Shown: positions 31,535-37,953 of the stretch, in pieces
Numbering within the stretch: the stretch's first letter is position 1
How the letters are laid out: each line of letters begins with the position of its first letter
Source of the DNA: Candidatus Poribacteria bacterium
Lineage (GTDB): Bacteria; Poribacteria; WGA-4E; WGA-3G
DNA length: 37,953 nucleotides
Assembly: GCA_009841255.1 (NCBI GenBank)
Contig: VXMD01000017.1
Span: forward strand, 1 to 37,953
Direction of reading: 5' to 3'
The notes under the pieces: model-generated
Seen by the model: the letters and a program-made list of their open reading frames with translations, nothing else
What the model was told of the DNA's origin: nothing
The model's database searches: none
Made by a program: the position numbers and the translations under genes

Positions 31535-32566
31535 GTGGCACACACACATACCCATCCCGAACAAAAACCTTTGTTTATTCCTGCGTCGGAGACAGCGGAA
31601 CAGATGGCGCGAACGGCAGGCAACTTTCTGGATACATTGACGCCGGCGTTACGTCAAAAGGCTGCGCTTCCATTTGAGGGCAATGAACGGCTTCGGTGGC
31701 ACTACATTCCCATCGAAATGTGGGAGCGGGAAGGCGTCTCTCTTAATGAACTCAATACAAAGCAGCAGGAAGCTGCATTCGCTCTCATGGAAAGCGGCTT
31801 GAGCGCGAAGGGTTATCAGAAGGCCCGGGCCATTATTAATTTGGAGACAACACTTGGTGAAATTGAAAAAGCCGCTGGAGAAGCGCGATTGGTCCGCGAC
31901 CCTGGACTCTATTTTTTCACCGTATTCGGCGATCCGAGCGGTAATGGTGCCTGGGGATGGCGTGCTGAGGGGCACCATGTTTCACTGAATTTTACCGTTG
32001 TCAATCGCGAACTCATTTCACCAAATCCGTTTTTTTTCGGCTCGAATCCGGCGGAGGTGCCCCAAGGCGAGAAAAAGGGCTTAAGAGTCCTGTCCGCCGA
32101 GGAAGATATTGCGCGCCAACTCCTTACAAGCCTGAATGCCACGCAGAAGGGTCAGACAGTCATCAACGCGGATGCGCCTTCCGATATTTTGACGCGCGAC
32201 GTCCCTAAAGTTGAGTTTGAGGCTGTTGAAGGGTTAGCCGCAGAATCTATGGAAACGTCCCAGCGTGAACTCCTGATGACCCTCGTCCATGAATACATCG
32301 ATCGTCTGCCTGACGAGGTCGCCCACATCGAACTCCGTAAACTACGCGAAGGGAACGTCAACGATATCCACTTTGCGTGGGCAGGTGGAGAGACACCGAA
32401 GACACCGCACTACTATAGGCTACACGGTCCATTTTTCTTTGTGGAATATGATAACACCCAGAACAATGCAAACCACATTCATTCCGTGTGGCGACACATC
32501 GCAGACGATTTTGGTGTCGATCTACTTCGGTTGCACTACCACAAATCGAACCACCACGATCATTAA
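31535..32566 (+). CDS. DUF3500 family protein
   Basis: This 343-residue protein begins VAHTHTHPEQ and contains ARTAGNFLDTLTPALRQKA, RLRWHYIPIEMWEREGVSLN, LYFFTVFGDP, GAWGWRAEGHHVSLNFTVV, PFFFGSNPAEVPQG and HGPFFFVEYDNTQNNANHIH, all characteristic of DUF3500. Its biochemical function is not known. The many conserved His residues and the HYHKSNHHDH C-terminus suggest metal binding. The start is GTG 31535, preceded eight bases earlier by a strong GGAGG (31522-31526), rather than an upstream ATG at 31472. It ends at a terminator shared with the convergent CBM9-like gene. Confidence 0.85.
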   Translation: MAHTHTHPEQKPLFIPASETAEQMARTAGNFLDTLTPALRQKAALPFEGNERLRWHYIPIEMWEREGVSLNELNTKQQEAAFALMESGLSAKGYQKARAIINLETTLGEIEKAAGEARLVRDPGLYFFTVFGDPSGNGAWGWRAEGHHVSLNFTVVNRELISPNPFFFGSNPAEVPQGEKKGLRVLSAEEDIARQLLTSLNATQKGQTVINADAPSDILTRDVPKVEFEAVEGLAAESMETSQRELLMTLVHEYIDRLPDEVAHIELRKLREGNVNDIHFAWAGGETPKTPHYYRLHGPFFFVEYDNTQNNANHIHSVWRHIADDFGVDLLRLHYHKSNHHDH

Positions 32567-32583
32567 GGTTATCAAATAGGCAA

Positions 32584-32610
32584 AAAAGCCGCCAATTTTA
32601 GGCGGCTTTT
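32584..32610. terminator. Bidirectional intrinsic terminator
   Basis: AAAAGCCGCC, loop AATTTTA, GGCGGCTTTT. This ten-base-pair GC-rich stem flanked by A and T runs works in both directions between the convergent DUF3500 and CBM9-like genes. Confidence 0.85.
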
Positions 32611-32630
32611 CCTGTTTGTTTCGTTGTCTC

Positions 32631-33464
32631 TTATCGTACAGATTTTAAAGTACCCCATGTCATGGCTAACTTGTGATCGGCTTCAACCGCAAGTTGCTCA
32701 TCGGTAAGGACGACCAAACCCGTATGCTCCGAATTCTTTCCAAAAACAATAGAATGGGTATACCAGCCGCTCCAGCCCTTCTGTCCCTCTTGCCCTGCCT
32801 CTCTGTCACCGTCATTGACACAGATGCCGAGTCCAAATTCAAAACCTTCGCTGAATTTCTTGCCTTTCACCTGCAACTCTTCGGCTGTAAATCTGAGTTC
32901 ATAGTAGGTTTTCTTTTCGGCTTCATTTCGGACAACAACGATATCGTCATTAGGAGCAATCCCCTTACCACCGGGATTTTCATTGAGTGCGCCGGGAAGA
33001 ATGTTCTGCGCTTTATCATCTAAACCGACATTGTAAAGCCACATGGGTATACCGGCACCGCGTTTACCGCTCATTTCAAAGGCGAGTTGTGCGCCATCGC
33101 CGTTCCACGCCGCCGCCGCCGCGTGTTCATGTTCATCGTCGGTGACAATGAGTGCGATATAAACGGCTTCCACATTCCAAGTAATCATGAAACAGGTTTC
33201 GTGGTCATCCGCCCCTTTCCATTTGCCCCCGTTGTGCTCTTGAAATACATTTCCAGCGTATTCAACGCCGCAGAATGGCTTGCCATCGGTGCCAGTGACT
33301 GTATCAAGGACGCCTTCCCATTCATCAAGCTCACCATCAATTTTAACGTCGATCCCGGTGAGGGCATTGTAAACGTCATGAGTTTTACTACGCCATTGCG
33401 CATCTGCTATGGTGCTTGCATATAGAACGCATAGCGTTATTGCAATGAAAATATGTTTGTTCAT
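32631..33464 (-). CDS. Exported CBM9-like sugar-binding protein
   Basis: This 277-residue protein has a signal peptide (MNKHIFIAITLCVLYASTIA ending ADA) and a single CBM9/DOMON-like beta-sandwich: VKIDGELDEWEG, TCFMITWNVEAVYIALIVTD, WNGDGAQLAFEM, TYYELRFTAEEL and FGLGICVNDGD. Such domains bind carbohydrate or act in redox-linked exported proteins; no enzyme domain is present. GGAGGAGAAG precedes the ATG. It lies 15 bp after the PQQ-like propeller gene, with which it is likely co-transcribed. Confidence 0.83.
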   Translation of the reverse strand: MNKHIFIAITLCVLYASTIADAQWRSKTHDVYNALTGIDVKIDGELDEWEGVLDTVTGTDGKPFCGVEYAGNVFQEHNGGKWKGADDHETCFMITWNVEAVYIALIVTDDEHEHAAAAAWNGDGAQLAFEMSGKRGAGIPMWLYNVGLDDKAQNILPGALNENPGGKGIAPNDDIVVVRNEAEKKTYYELRFTAEELQVKGKKFSEGFEFGLGICVNDGDREAGQEGQKGWSGWYTHSIVFGKNSEHTGLVVLTDEQLAVEADHKLAMTWGTLKSVR

Positions 33465-33479
33465 TTCTCTTCTCCTCCA

Positions 33480-35114
33480 TCACCGATTCCCGATTATTTT
33501 ACTTTCAGCATCGTCGCCAAAGCAGAAAATATATCGATCGCTGGAGCCAATGTAGAGTCGCCCATTTGCGATCGCGGGTGATGAATACAGTTCTATGTTC
33601 CGATTAATAATTCTCGTATCAAATTCCCACTGCACTTTTCCATCGCCAGTAGAAAGCGCGTAGATGTACCCATTTTTCGTCGCCGCATAGACAGTATCTG
33701 TCGTTACGGCGGGTGAGGAAACAACGGGTCCGCCGAGGTCAGTTTTCCAGTTAAGTTTTCCATCTGTTGACTGGAGAGAATAGACGTATCCATCGCGCGA
33801 ACCGAAAGTAATAGAGCCGTTCTGAATCGCGATTGCTGTCAGGACGGCATCCCCCGCCTCGTGTTCCCATATAGTATCGCCGGTTTCTACGTCAAGTGCG
33901 ACAACTTTACCTGCGGGTATGGGAGCACTCTCGGAAAAATTACCCCTTCCAAGTCCAAAAAAGACGGTATTTTCATCCGCACTGGGGCTTCCCCACACAG
34001 GATACGGCATCTGTTTCGACCACACTTCAGCCCCTGTGTGAGCATCAACAGCGTAAATCCGATAATCTCCATAACCTGTGCCGAAGTAAACCTTGTTTTT
34101 ATGCATAACAGGCGACATGTCAGCGTGAACCGCTGGATAGTGCCAAATTTGTTGCCCCTCTAATGCATCAATACAGTAGACCCCATCAGCACCTGCTGTG
34201 AAGTAGAGTTTCCCTTGACTGATGAATGGGGTTGATTCAACGTGACTCGTTGTTTCGAATGACCAAATGGGTTCACCTGTATGGGCATCCAGGCATCGGA
34301 GATGGCAATTGCTATCGTGGTGATACCCTTCACCGATGTAAACCCTACCGCCAGCAACTGCAGGTGATGAGAATATTGGGGTCGGAGACGTATGCCGCCA
34401 GAGAATCTCCTGCGATTCTATATCAATACAGTAAGTTGCACCACCTAACGAAAAGATCGAACCGTGTGAGGAACCGATATAGAGCCGATTCCCAATAATC
34501 GCTGGCGATGAGGAGAAATCAACCGCCATCGGCTCTTCATCTTTGAAAACCCATGCCGGTGTTTCATTTGTTGGTCCTGAGAGGGTATCTACCTGTCCAG
34601 TTCGACTCTTTCCCCCTCGGAAACTTAACCAAGACTTGTTTGTCTGTCTATTCCCTCTTTCCGTTCTGTGTCCCTTTGCTTCAGGAGATGTTGCCATTGA
34701 ATTTACGGTCACCCGAATGAACGTATAGGTACCCCACCCAAATCCAACGAGGAAAATCACGCTCAGAACGGCGGTGGTGACCTTATGGGCAGTCGCAAAG
34801 TCGCGGAACTTATAGAAAAGCATCTTGGTTGTGTCCCGTGCGAACACCAACGCCGTGATAAGTGCGACCCCAACAAAGGCAAGGATCTGTGGAACGATGC
34901 TTAGCAATGCCGTGAGCGGTCCCAGTAGTTGTGGGATAACTGCGTGTGCAGGTTTTGTACAAACAAAAAGGAGAAAGAAAAGACTCAGAAGCGCGGTTAT
35001 CGGTCTTCGGTTATCGGGTAGGGGCTGGGTAACCCAGCCCCTACAGATTTTTATGATTTTACGATTTATCATGGTAATCACAGAAATCACAATTATCCGG
35101 GTCAGTTTTTGCAT
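33480..35114 (-). CDS. Membrane-anchored PQQ-like beta-propeller protein
   Basis: This 544-residue protein has two or three N-terminal hydrophobic segments (ALLSLFFLLFVCTKPAHAV, LLSIVPQILAFVGVALITAL, VLSVIFLVGFGWGTYTFI), then about seven PQQ-like blades (LRCLDAHTGEPIWSFET, VYCIDALEGQQIWHYPA, IYAVDAHTGAEVWSKQM, VVALDVETGDTIWEHEA). No dehydrogenase catalytic residues are obvious, so it is more like a BamB/PQQ-repeat scaffold than an enzyme. The first 38 residues precede the signal and include WVTQPLPDNRRP, encoded by a perfect 27-bp palindrome and CCGATAACCG repeats, so the N-terminus may have been extended by repeat insertion. GGGGGAAG precedes the ATG. Confidence 0.84.
   Translation of the reverse strand: MQKLTRIIVISVITMINRKIIKICRGWVTQPLPDNRRPITALLSLFFLLFVCTKPAHAVIPQLLGPLTALLSIVPQILAFVGVALITALVFARDTTKMLFYKFRDFATAHKVTTAVLSVIFLVGFGWGTYTFIRVTVNSMATSPEAKGHRTERGNRQTNKSWLSFRGGKSRTGQVDTLSGPTNETPAWVFKDEEPMAVDFSSSPAIIGNRLYIGSSHGSIFSLGGATYCIDIESQEILWRHTSPTPIFSSPAVAGGRVYIGEGYHHDSNCHLRCLDAHTGEPIWSFETTSHVESTPFISQGKLYFTAGADGVYCIDALEGQQIWHYPAVHADMSPVMHKNKVYFGTGYGDYRIYAVDAHTGAEVWSKQMPYPVWGSPSADENTVFFGLGRGNFSESAPIPAGKVVALDVETGDTIWEHEAGDAVLTAIAIQNGSITFGSRDGYVYSLQSTDGKLNWKTDLGGPVVSSPAVTTDTVYAATKNGYIYALSTGDGKVQWEFDTRIINRNIELYSSPAIANGRLYIGSSDRYIFCFGDDAESKIIGNR
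35018..35044. repeat. Perfect 27-bp palindrome inside the PQQ-protein reading frame (family E)
   Basis: GTAGGGGCTGGGT, one central A, ACCCAGCCCCTAC: 13-base perfect arms. On the minus strand it encodes RGWVTQPL in the N-terminal extension before the signal peptide. A direct repeat of CGGTTATCGG lies next to it (34994-35016). Confidence 0.85.
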
Positions 35115-35132
35115 TTCTACTTCCCCCGTCTG

Positions 35133-36311
35133 CTACTCGGATTCTCCCAAAAATCCCACAGCGAAATGCACCAAATTCTCAAGCATCCGACGATTCTTAG
35201 AAACTTGTGAGTCTCTCTGATTGTGGAGGTTGGTGACCAGATACATCCCTTTGCCGTGTTTCAACTTAGCGACGACGATCTCTTTGCCATTGTTGGTTGT
35301 CGCGAGGATCTCGTATTTCTCATTCCATCCCCTCCATGAATCATCAAGTGAAAGTTGTCCTGATCGAATACGGTTGGGTGTCTTAAAAAGTTCGCCTGCG
35401 TGGGAGGTGGGTTGAAAATCGTTCCGAGTTGAACTTTCCACACCCTTAAGCGGTTCGGGTAGCCAACCGCTACCACACGGACGTTCCTTATCGCTATCCT
35501 GTCCAGAAGCGATAACAATACCCCCATTTTTCACGAATTCCTTAATCCGGTTTTCCTGTTTCTTGTTAAGCCGGTATCTCCCTTCAGAGAGCGAGCGGAA
35601 CCCGATCCATAGAATGTCTGCTTCGCGGAGGGACGGTAAATTACGGTCAGTCGTTGCATGGTAAACAAGACCGAAGTCTGCGACAGTATCAAGTTCGGCG
35701 ATCGCGCGAGGTTCTGCGTCATATCTATCCGTTTTGAGTAGCAAGAGCTCAAGCGCGTCTCCACTGAGTAAATTGCGCAATTCTTCTTGAAAATCCGAGG
35801 TTGAATCTCGCCTTGAGACCTTATCTCTGTTGAGGTATTTCTCAAAGTGTGTAAAGAGCCACCACCCCCACTCTGTGCGTTCCTTGTTCTTCGCCGTGAC
35901 CTGAGTTTGGAACCATTTCCCTCTTGTATGTGCGATACTATCAATGCGTCCACCTGATTTCAGGTAGAAAACAATAATGAGCTCATCTTCTCTGAGAAAA
36001 TGTATAATCTCGTCCCTATAATCTGTCTCCCCCTTGTAGACATCAAAACGCATCCGAATCTCCCGAAATTCGCTGGTGCCTTTTAGATTTTCTTCGACCT
36101 TAATTTTCGCCGTGCGTCGTTTGACGTTAACCTCGGAGACGGTTCCAAATACGATGTTGGTACTTTCTGCAACAATTTGTCTAATGGTATAACGTTTTGC
36201 GATGTAGCCATCCACAGGTGCCTGTGCCAGTATGAGGATACTTGCAACAAGCAAACTGGAGAGGTACCCAAGTTTCCGAATAGTGTTTAATATAGAAGGA
36301 AGTGTTTTCAT
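35133..36311 (-). CDS. Exported protein of unknown function with GATase-like C-terminal fold
   Basis: This protein of about 392 residues starts MKTLPSILNTIRKLGYLSSL with a signal peptide (LVASILILAQAPVDG). A first domain (residues about 45-190) has IVAESTNIVFGTVSEVN and ELIIVFYLKSGG, resembling small beta-barrel or metal-dependent lyase-like exported domains. A second (about 225-380) has ADILWIGFRSLSEG, RIKEFVKNGGIVIASGQDSD and HGKGMYLVTNLHN, like DUF4350/ThuA-type class-I glutamine-amidotransferase-like folds. No catalytic Cys-His-Glu triad is evident. AGGAG lies 7 bp before the ATG at 36311; an earlier ATG (36398) reads through a family D palindrome. 18 bp separate it from the PQQ gene. Confidence 0.65.
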   Translation of the reverse strand: MKTLPSILNTIRKLGYLSSLLVASILILAQAPVDGYIAKRYTIRQIVAESTNIVFGTVSEVNVKRRTAKIKVEENLKGTSEFREIRMRFDVYKGETDYRDEIIHFLREDELIIVFYLKSGGRIDSIAHTRGKWFQTQVTAKNKERTEWGWWLFTHFEKYLNRDKVSRRDSTSDFQEELRNLLSGDALELLLLKTDRYDAEPRAIAELDTVADFGLVYHATTDRNLPSLREADILWIGFRSLSEGRYRLNKKQENRIKEFVKNGGIVIASGQDSDKERPCGSGWLPEPLKGVESSTRNDFQPTSHAGELFKTPNRIRSGQLSLDDSWRGWNEKYEILATTNNGKEIVVAKLKHGKGMYLVTNLHNQRDSQVSKNRRMLENLVHFAVGFLGESE

Positions 36312-36375
36312 TGCGTTTTCTCCTATGTTTTTATGCCGGATACACTTGTGTGCTTGTGAGTGTACCCGAAGGAAA

Positions 36376-36395
36376 TCGGGGTTACAAACCCCTCC
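36376..36395 (+). repeat. Repeat family D palindrome, copy 3
   Basis: TCGGGGTTACAAACCCCTCC, in the gap between ybjQ and the exported unknown protein gene. Copy 4 follows 15 bp later. Confidence 0.8.
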
Positions 36396-36410
36396 CACGA
36401 TCCGAAGGAC

Positions 36411-36430
36411 TCGGGGTTACAAACCCCTCT
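36411..36430 (+). repeat. Repeat family D palindrome, copy 4
   Basis: TCGGGGTTACAAACCCCTCT, one base different from copy 3 and immediately after the ybjQ stop. The pair could form strong hairpins in the transcript. Confidence 0.8.
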
Positions 36431-36434
36431 CACG

Positions 36435-36755
36435 TCATTCAATTTTGACAGCAGTTCCGGTCGCCGTCACCATCAGCATGCCGTTACTAGCACCGAGGAC
36501 CTGATAGTCGATGTCAATACCGACAACGGCATCTGCCCCTTTGCGCCGTGCTTCTTCTTCCATCTCTTGAAGTGCCGTTTCACGCGCTTCCGCAAATTTA
36601 CTCTCATACGTGCCTGAACGTCCACCGACAAAGTCTGTGATACTTGCCATAAAGTCGCTAATAACATTCGCGCCCATGATGGCCTCACCTGTAACGAGCC
36701 CAAGATATTGTCGAACAGGTCTGCCGTCAATTGTATTCGTAGTTGTTGTTATCAT
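36435..36755 (-). CDS. YbjQ family protein
   Basis: This 106-residue YbjQ/UPF0145 protein is a small pentamer-forming protein suggested to bind metals; its function is not established. Motifs: [51 protein letters not shown], and DIDYQVLG with [14 protein letters not shown]. It starts with TAATG overlap to the upstream alanine-racemase-like gene, so the two are translationally coupled. Confidence 0.9.
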   Translation of the reverse strand: MITTTTNTIDGRPVRQYLGLVTGEAIMGANVISDFMASITDFVGGRSGTYESKFAEARETALQEMEEEARRKGADAVVGIDIDYQVLGASNGMLMVTATGTAVKIE

Positions 36756-37867
36756 TATTGCGCTTTTCCTCTCGCTGCAATGTCCCAGACGGATTCAACA
36801 ATCCCGTTACGAATGCCGTAATATCTGTCGTGGAGATTCACCGTCGTACAGCAGTGTGTTGGCAAAATTTCAAGTTTATCCCCCGGGGTGAGGGAGACAT
36901 TGGTATCAGATACAAGGATTTTTCCGTGCTCTTCAGAGAGCCCCGTCATCTCTACCCCTGTTATACCGATCGGCTGCGGAATACCGAACTCTTTCGCGAG
37001 TACCTTCAAGCCAGTATCTACTATGACGCGATCCGGAGATGGACGACTCACGACGGTTGCCAAAACTGACAACGCGCAGTCGAACTGTCCCCCAACCCCC
37101 TCTACATTTCGGTAAGTCGCATCCATGAAGACGTAGGAACCCGCCTGCACCTCTGTCATTTCTGGAATGCTCCCTGTAATGTTAAAGGTGCCTGTACCAC
37201 CGCCGCTCATAATGGAAACTTCTACACCGTGTTTTTCGAGGTAGTGTTTTGCGTCAATTAGATGTTGCATGGCTTCCGACACGCTTGCTTCCCGTTCCTT
37301 CAGGTCTGGTCTCGCAACAGTATGTCCCTCGTAGCCCATCAATCCTTCAAACTTCAGATTTGGACTTTGGCGTATCTGATTTGCCAGTTCTAAAGCCGGT
37401 TTACCCGGTTCAACACCACACCGATCCATACCGACGTTCACTTCTATTAACATCCTGACGGTTACGCCTTTGGCAACCGCTGCATCGGAGATGTCTTGTA
37501 CGTTCTGCGGATTGTCGACTGCGACCATAATCTCCGAGTGCCGCGCGAGGTTAATGAGGCGCGCAATCTTATGTGAACCGACGATTTGGTTGGCGATCAA
37601 CACATCTCGAACGCCGGCGTGAATCACCGCTTCTGCCTCCCCGAGTTTCGCACACGTAACGCCGATGGCACCTGCCGCAATCTGTTTATGTGCGATGATA
37701 GGCGTTTTATGCGTCTTAACGTGAGGTCTCAGCATCGCGTTCACTGTCGCAAAGTAGTCCGCCATCGTCTGTATGTTGGCTTCCATTTTATCGAGATCAA
37801 TTAGCAATGCGGGTGTGTCCAATTCTGTTTTGTGCATGCCGATAAAAGGTTCAGTACTTGTATTCAT
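36755..37867 (-). CDS. Alanine-racemase-fold PLP enzyme (D-threonine aldolase/D-serine dehydratase-like)
   Basis: This protein of about 370 residues has an alanine-racemase-type N-terminal TIM barrel with [15 protein letters not shown] and the PLP lysine in [10 protein letters not shown] (about K51), glycine-rich [11 protein letters not shown], and a C-terminal beta domain with the divalent-metal motif [12 protein letters not shown]. That His-Cys site is typical of D-threonine aldolase and eukaryotic-type D-serine dehydratase (DSD1), so it probably cleaves or deaminates a D-hydroxy amino acid; which one cannot be told. The start is ATG 37867, preceded by repeat-borne CGCAAGGAATC. The frame extends to 37912 but that part is repeat sequence. 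Confidence 0.88.
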   Translation of the reverse strand: MNTSTEPFIGMHKTELDTPALLIDLDKMEANIQTMADYFATVNAMLRPHVKTHKTPIIAHKQIAAGAIGVTCAKLGEAEAVIHAGVRDVLIANQIVGSHKIARLINLARHSEIMVAVDNPQNVQDISDAAVAKGVTVRMLIEVNVGMDRCGVEPGKPALELANQIRQSPNLKFEGLMGYEGHTVARPDLKEREASVSEAMQHLIDAKHYLEKHGVEVSIMSGGGTGTFNITGSIPEMTEVQAGSYVFMDATYRNVEGVGGQFDCALSVLATVVSRPSPDRVIVDTGLKVLAKEFGIPQPIGITGVEMTGLSEEHGKILVSDTNVSLTPGDKLEILPTHCCTTVNLHDRYYGIRNGIVESVWDIAARGKAQ

Positions 37868-37953
37868 TCTTTTAATGATTCCTTGCGGTTCGGTCAGGTG
37901 GATTTGACGCATAAAGTGGCTTTCCGTATATCCGCCTGCGCCGGTGTTGCAGG
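37868..37953 (-). repeat. Repeat family C, longest copy, supplying a ribosome binding site
   Basis: On the minus strand it reads CCTGCAACACCGGCGCAGG...CACCTGACCGAACCGCAAGG, AATCATTAAAAGA and then the ATG of the alanine-racemase-like gene. It matches 23726-23794 over almost its whole length and 19928-19989 in part. It is cut by the window edge. Confidence 0.78.

Noticed and set aside
36312-36398. Longer start (36398) for the exported unknown protein
   Set aside because: The extra residues come from family D palindrome sequence, while ATG 36311 has AGGAG and is followed directly by a signal peptide.

Overview
The window is a gene-dense bacterial chromosome segment of moderate GC. The gene families suggest a Candidatus Poribacteria-like organism or a close ecological analogue: two phytanoyl-CoA dioxygenase (PhyH) proteins, a sulfatase-fold hydrolase, a PEP-hydrolase-type TIM barrel, ASPIC/UnbV (CRTAC1-like) FG-GAP proteins, DUF3500, a CBM9-like protein, a PQQ-like propeller, and an edge gene resembling a Planctomycete-type cytochrome. 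This assignment is inference from family content. No rRNA, tRNA or CRISPR array was seen.

Layout. 1-3662 (minus strand): start of a secreted c-type cytochrome, a PEP-hydrolase-family TIM barrel, a sulfatase-superfamily hydrolase with Thr at the nucleophile position, and a PhyH dioxygenase. 3796-5769 (plus): a SufR-like HTH regulator, a ferredoxin with four Cys clusters, and a DUF4381-like membrane protein. 5774-7761 (minus): a GNAT acetyltransferase gene broken by a tnpB-only IS200/IS605-type element with a three-hairpin right end. 7907-14537 (plus): a partner-switching set (RsbW-like kinase, STAS antagonist, GAF-GAF-PP2C phosphatase), then DUF58 and a BatA-like vWA membrane protein. 14573-19931 (plus): PhyH, a small helical protein, rph, rdgB/HAM1, efp, accB and accC. 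20077-27534 (plus): two ASPIC/UnbV FG-GAP proteins on either side of a TPR/TolB-propeller lipoprotein, then pncB. 27726-31116 (minus): ECF sigma factor, zinc-finger anti-sigma factor and a large exported TPR protein. 31535-32566 (plus): DUF3500, ending at a strong bidirectional terminator. 32631-37867 (minus): an alanine-racemase-like (D-threonine aldolase/DSD1) enzyme, YbjQ, an exported unknown, a PQQ-like propeller and a CBM9-like protein.

The most unusual feature is the number of small dispersed palindromes and repeats placed exactly at gene boundaries, and in several cases inside reading frames. I can define: (A) a ~53-bp imperfect palindrome, three copies, each just upstream of a plus-strand gene; (B) a 30-nt stem-loop, CGCAAGCC-7 nt-GGCTTGCG plus GGACAAT, five structured copies plus degenerate ones, with a compensatory base-pair change in one copy; (C) a repeat ending CCGCAAGGAATNATTAAAA that supplies the ribosome binding site of several genes, and in the other orientation abuts or supplies stop codons; (D) a 20-bp palindrome TCGGGGTTANAAACCCCTCC, two copies in frame inside one lipoprotein gene; (E) a perfect 27-bp palindrome inside the PQQ-protein frame; (F) a 90-100-nt direct repeat after two gene ends. 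The other main discovery is the TnpB insertion in the GNAT gene. This TnpB has Gly where the RuvC-II Glu normally sits and a Glu in the NEAYTSQ motif, which suggests a relocated catalytic residue.
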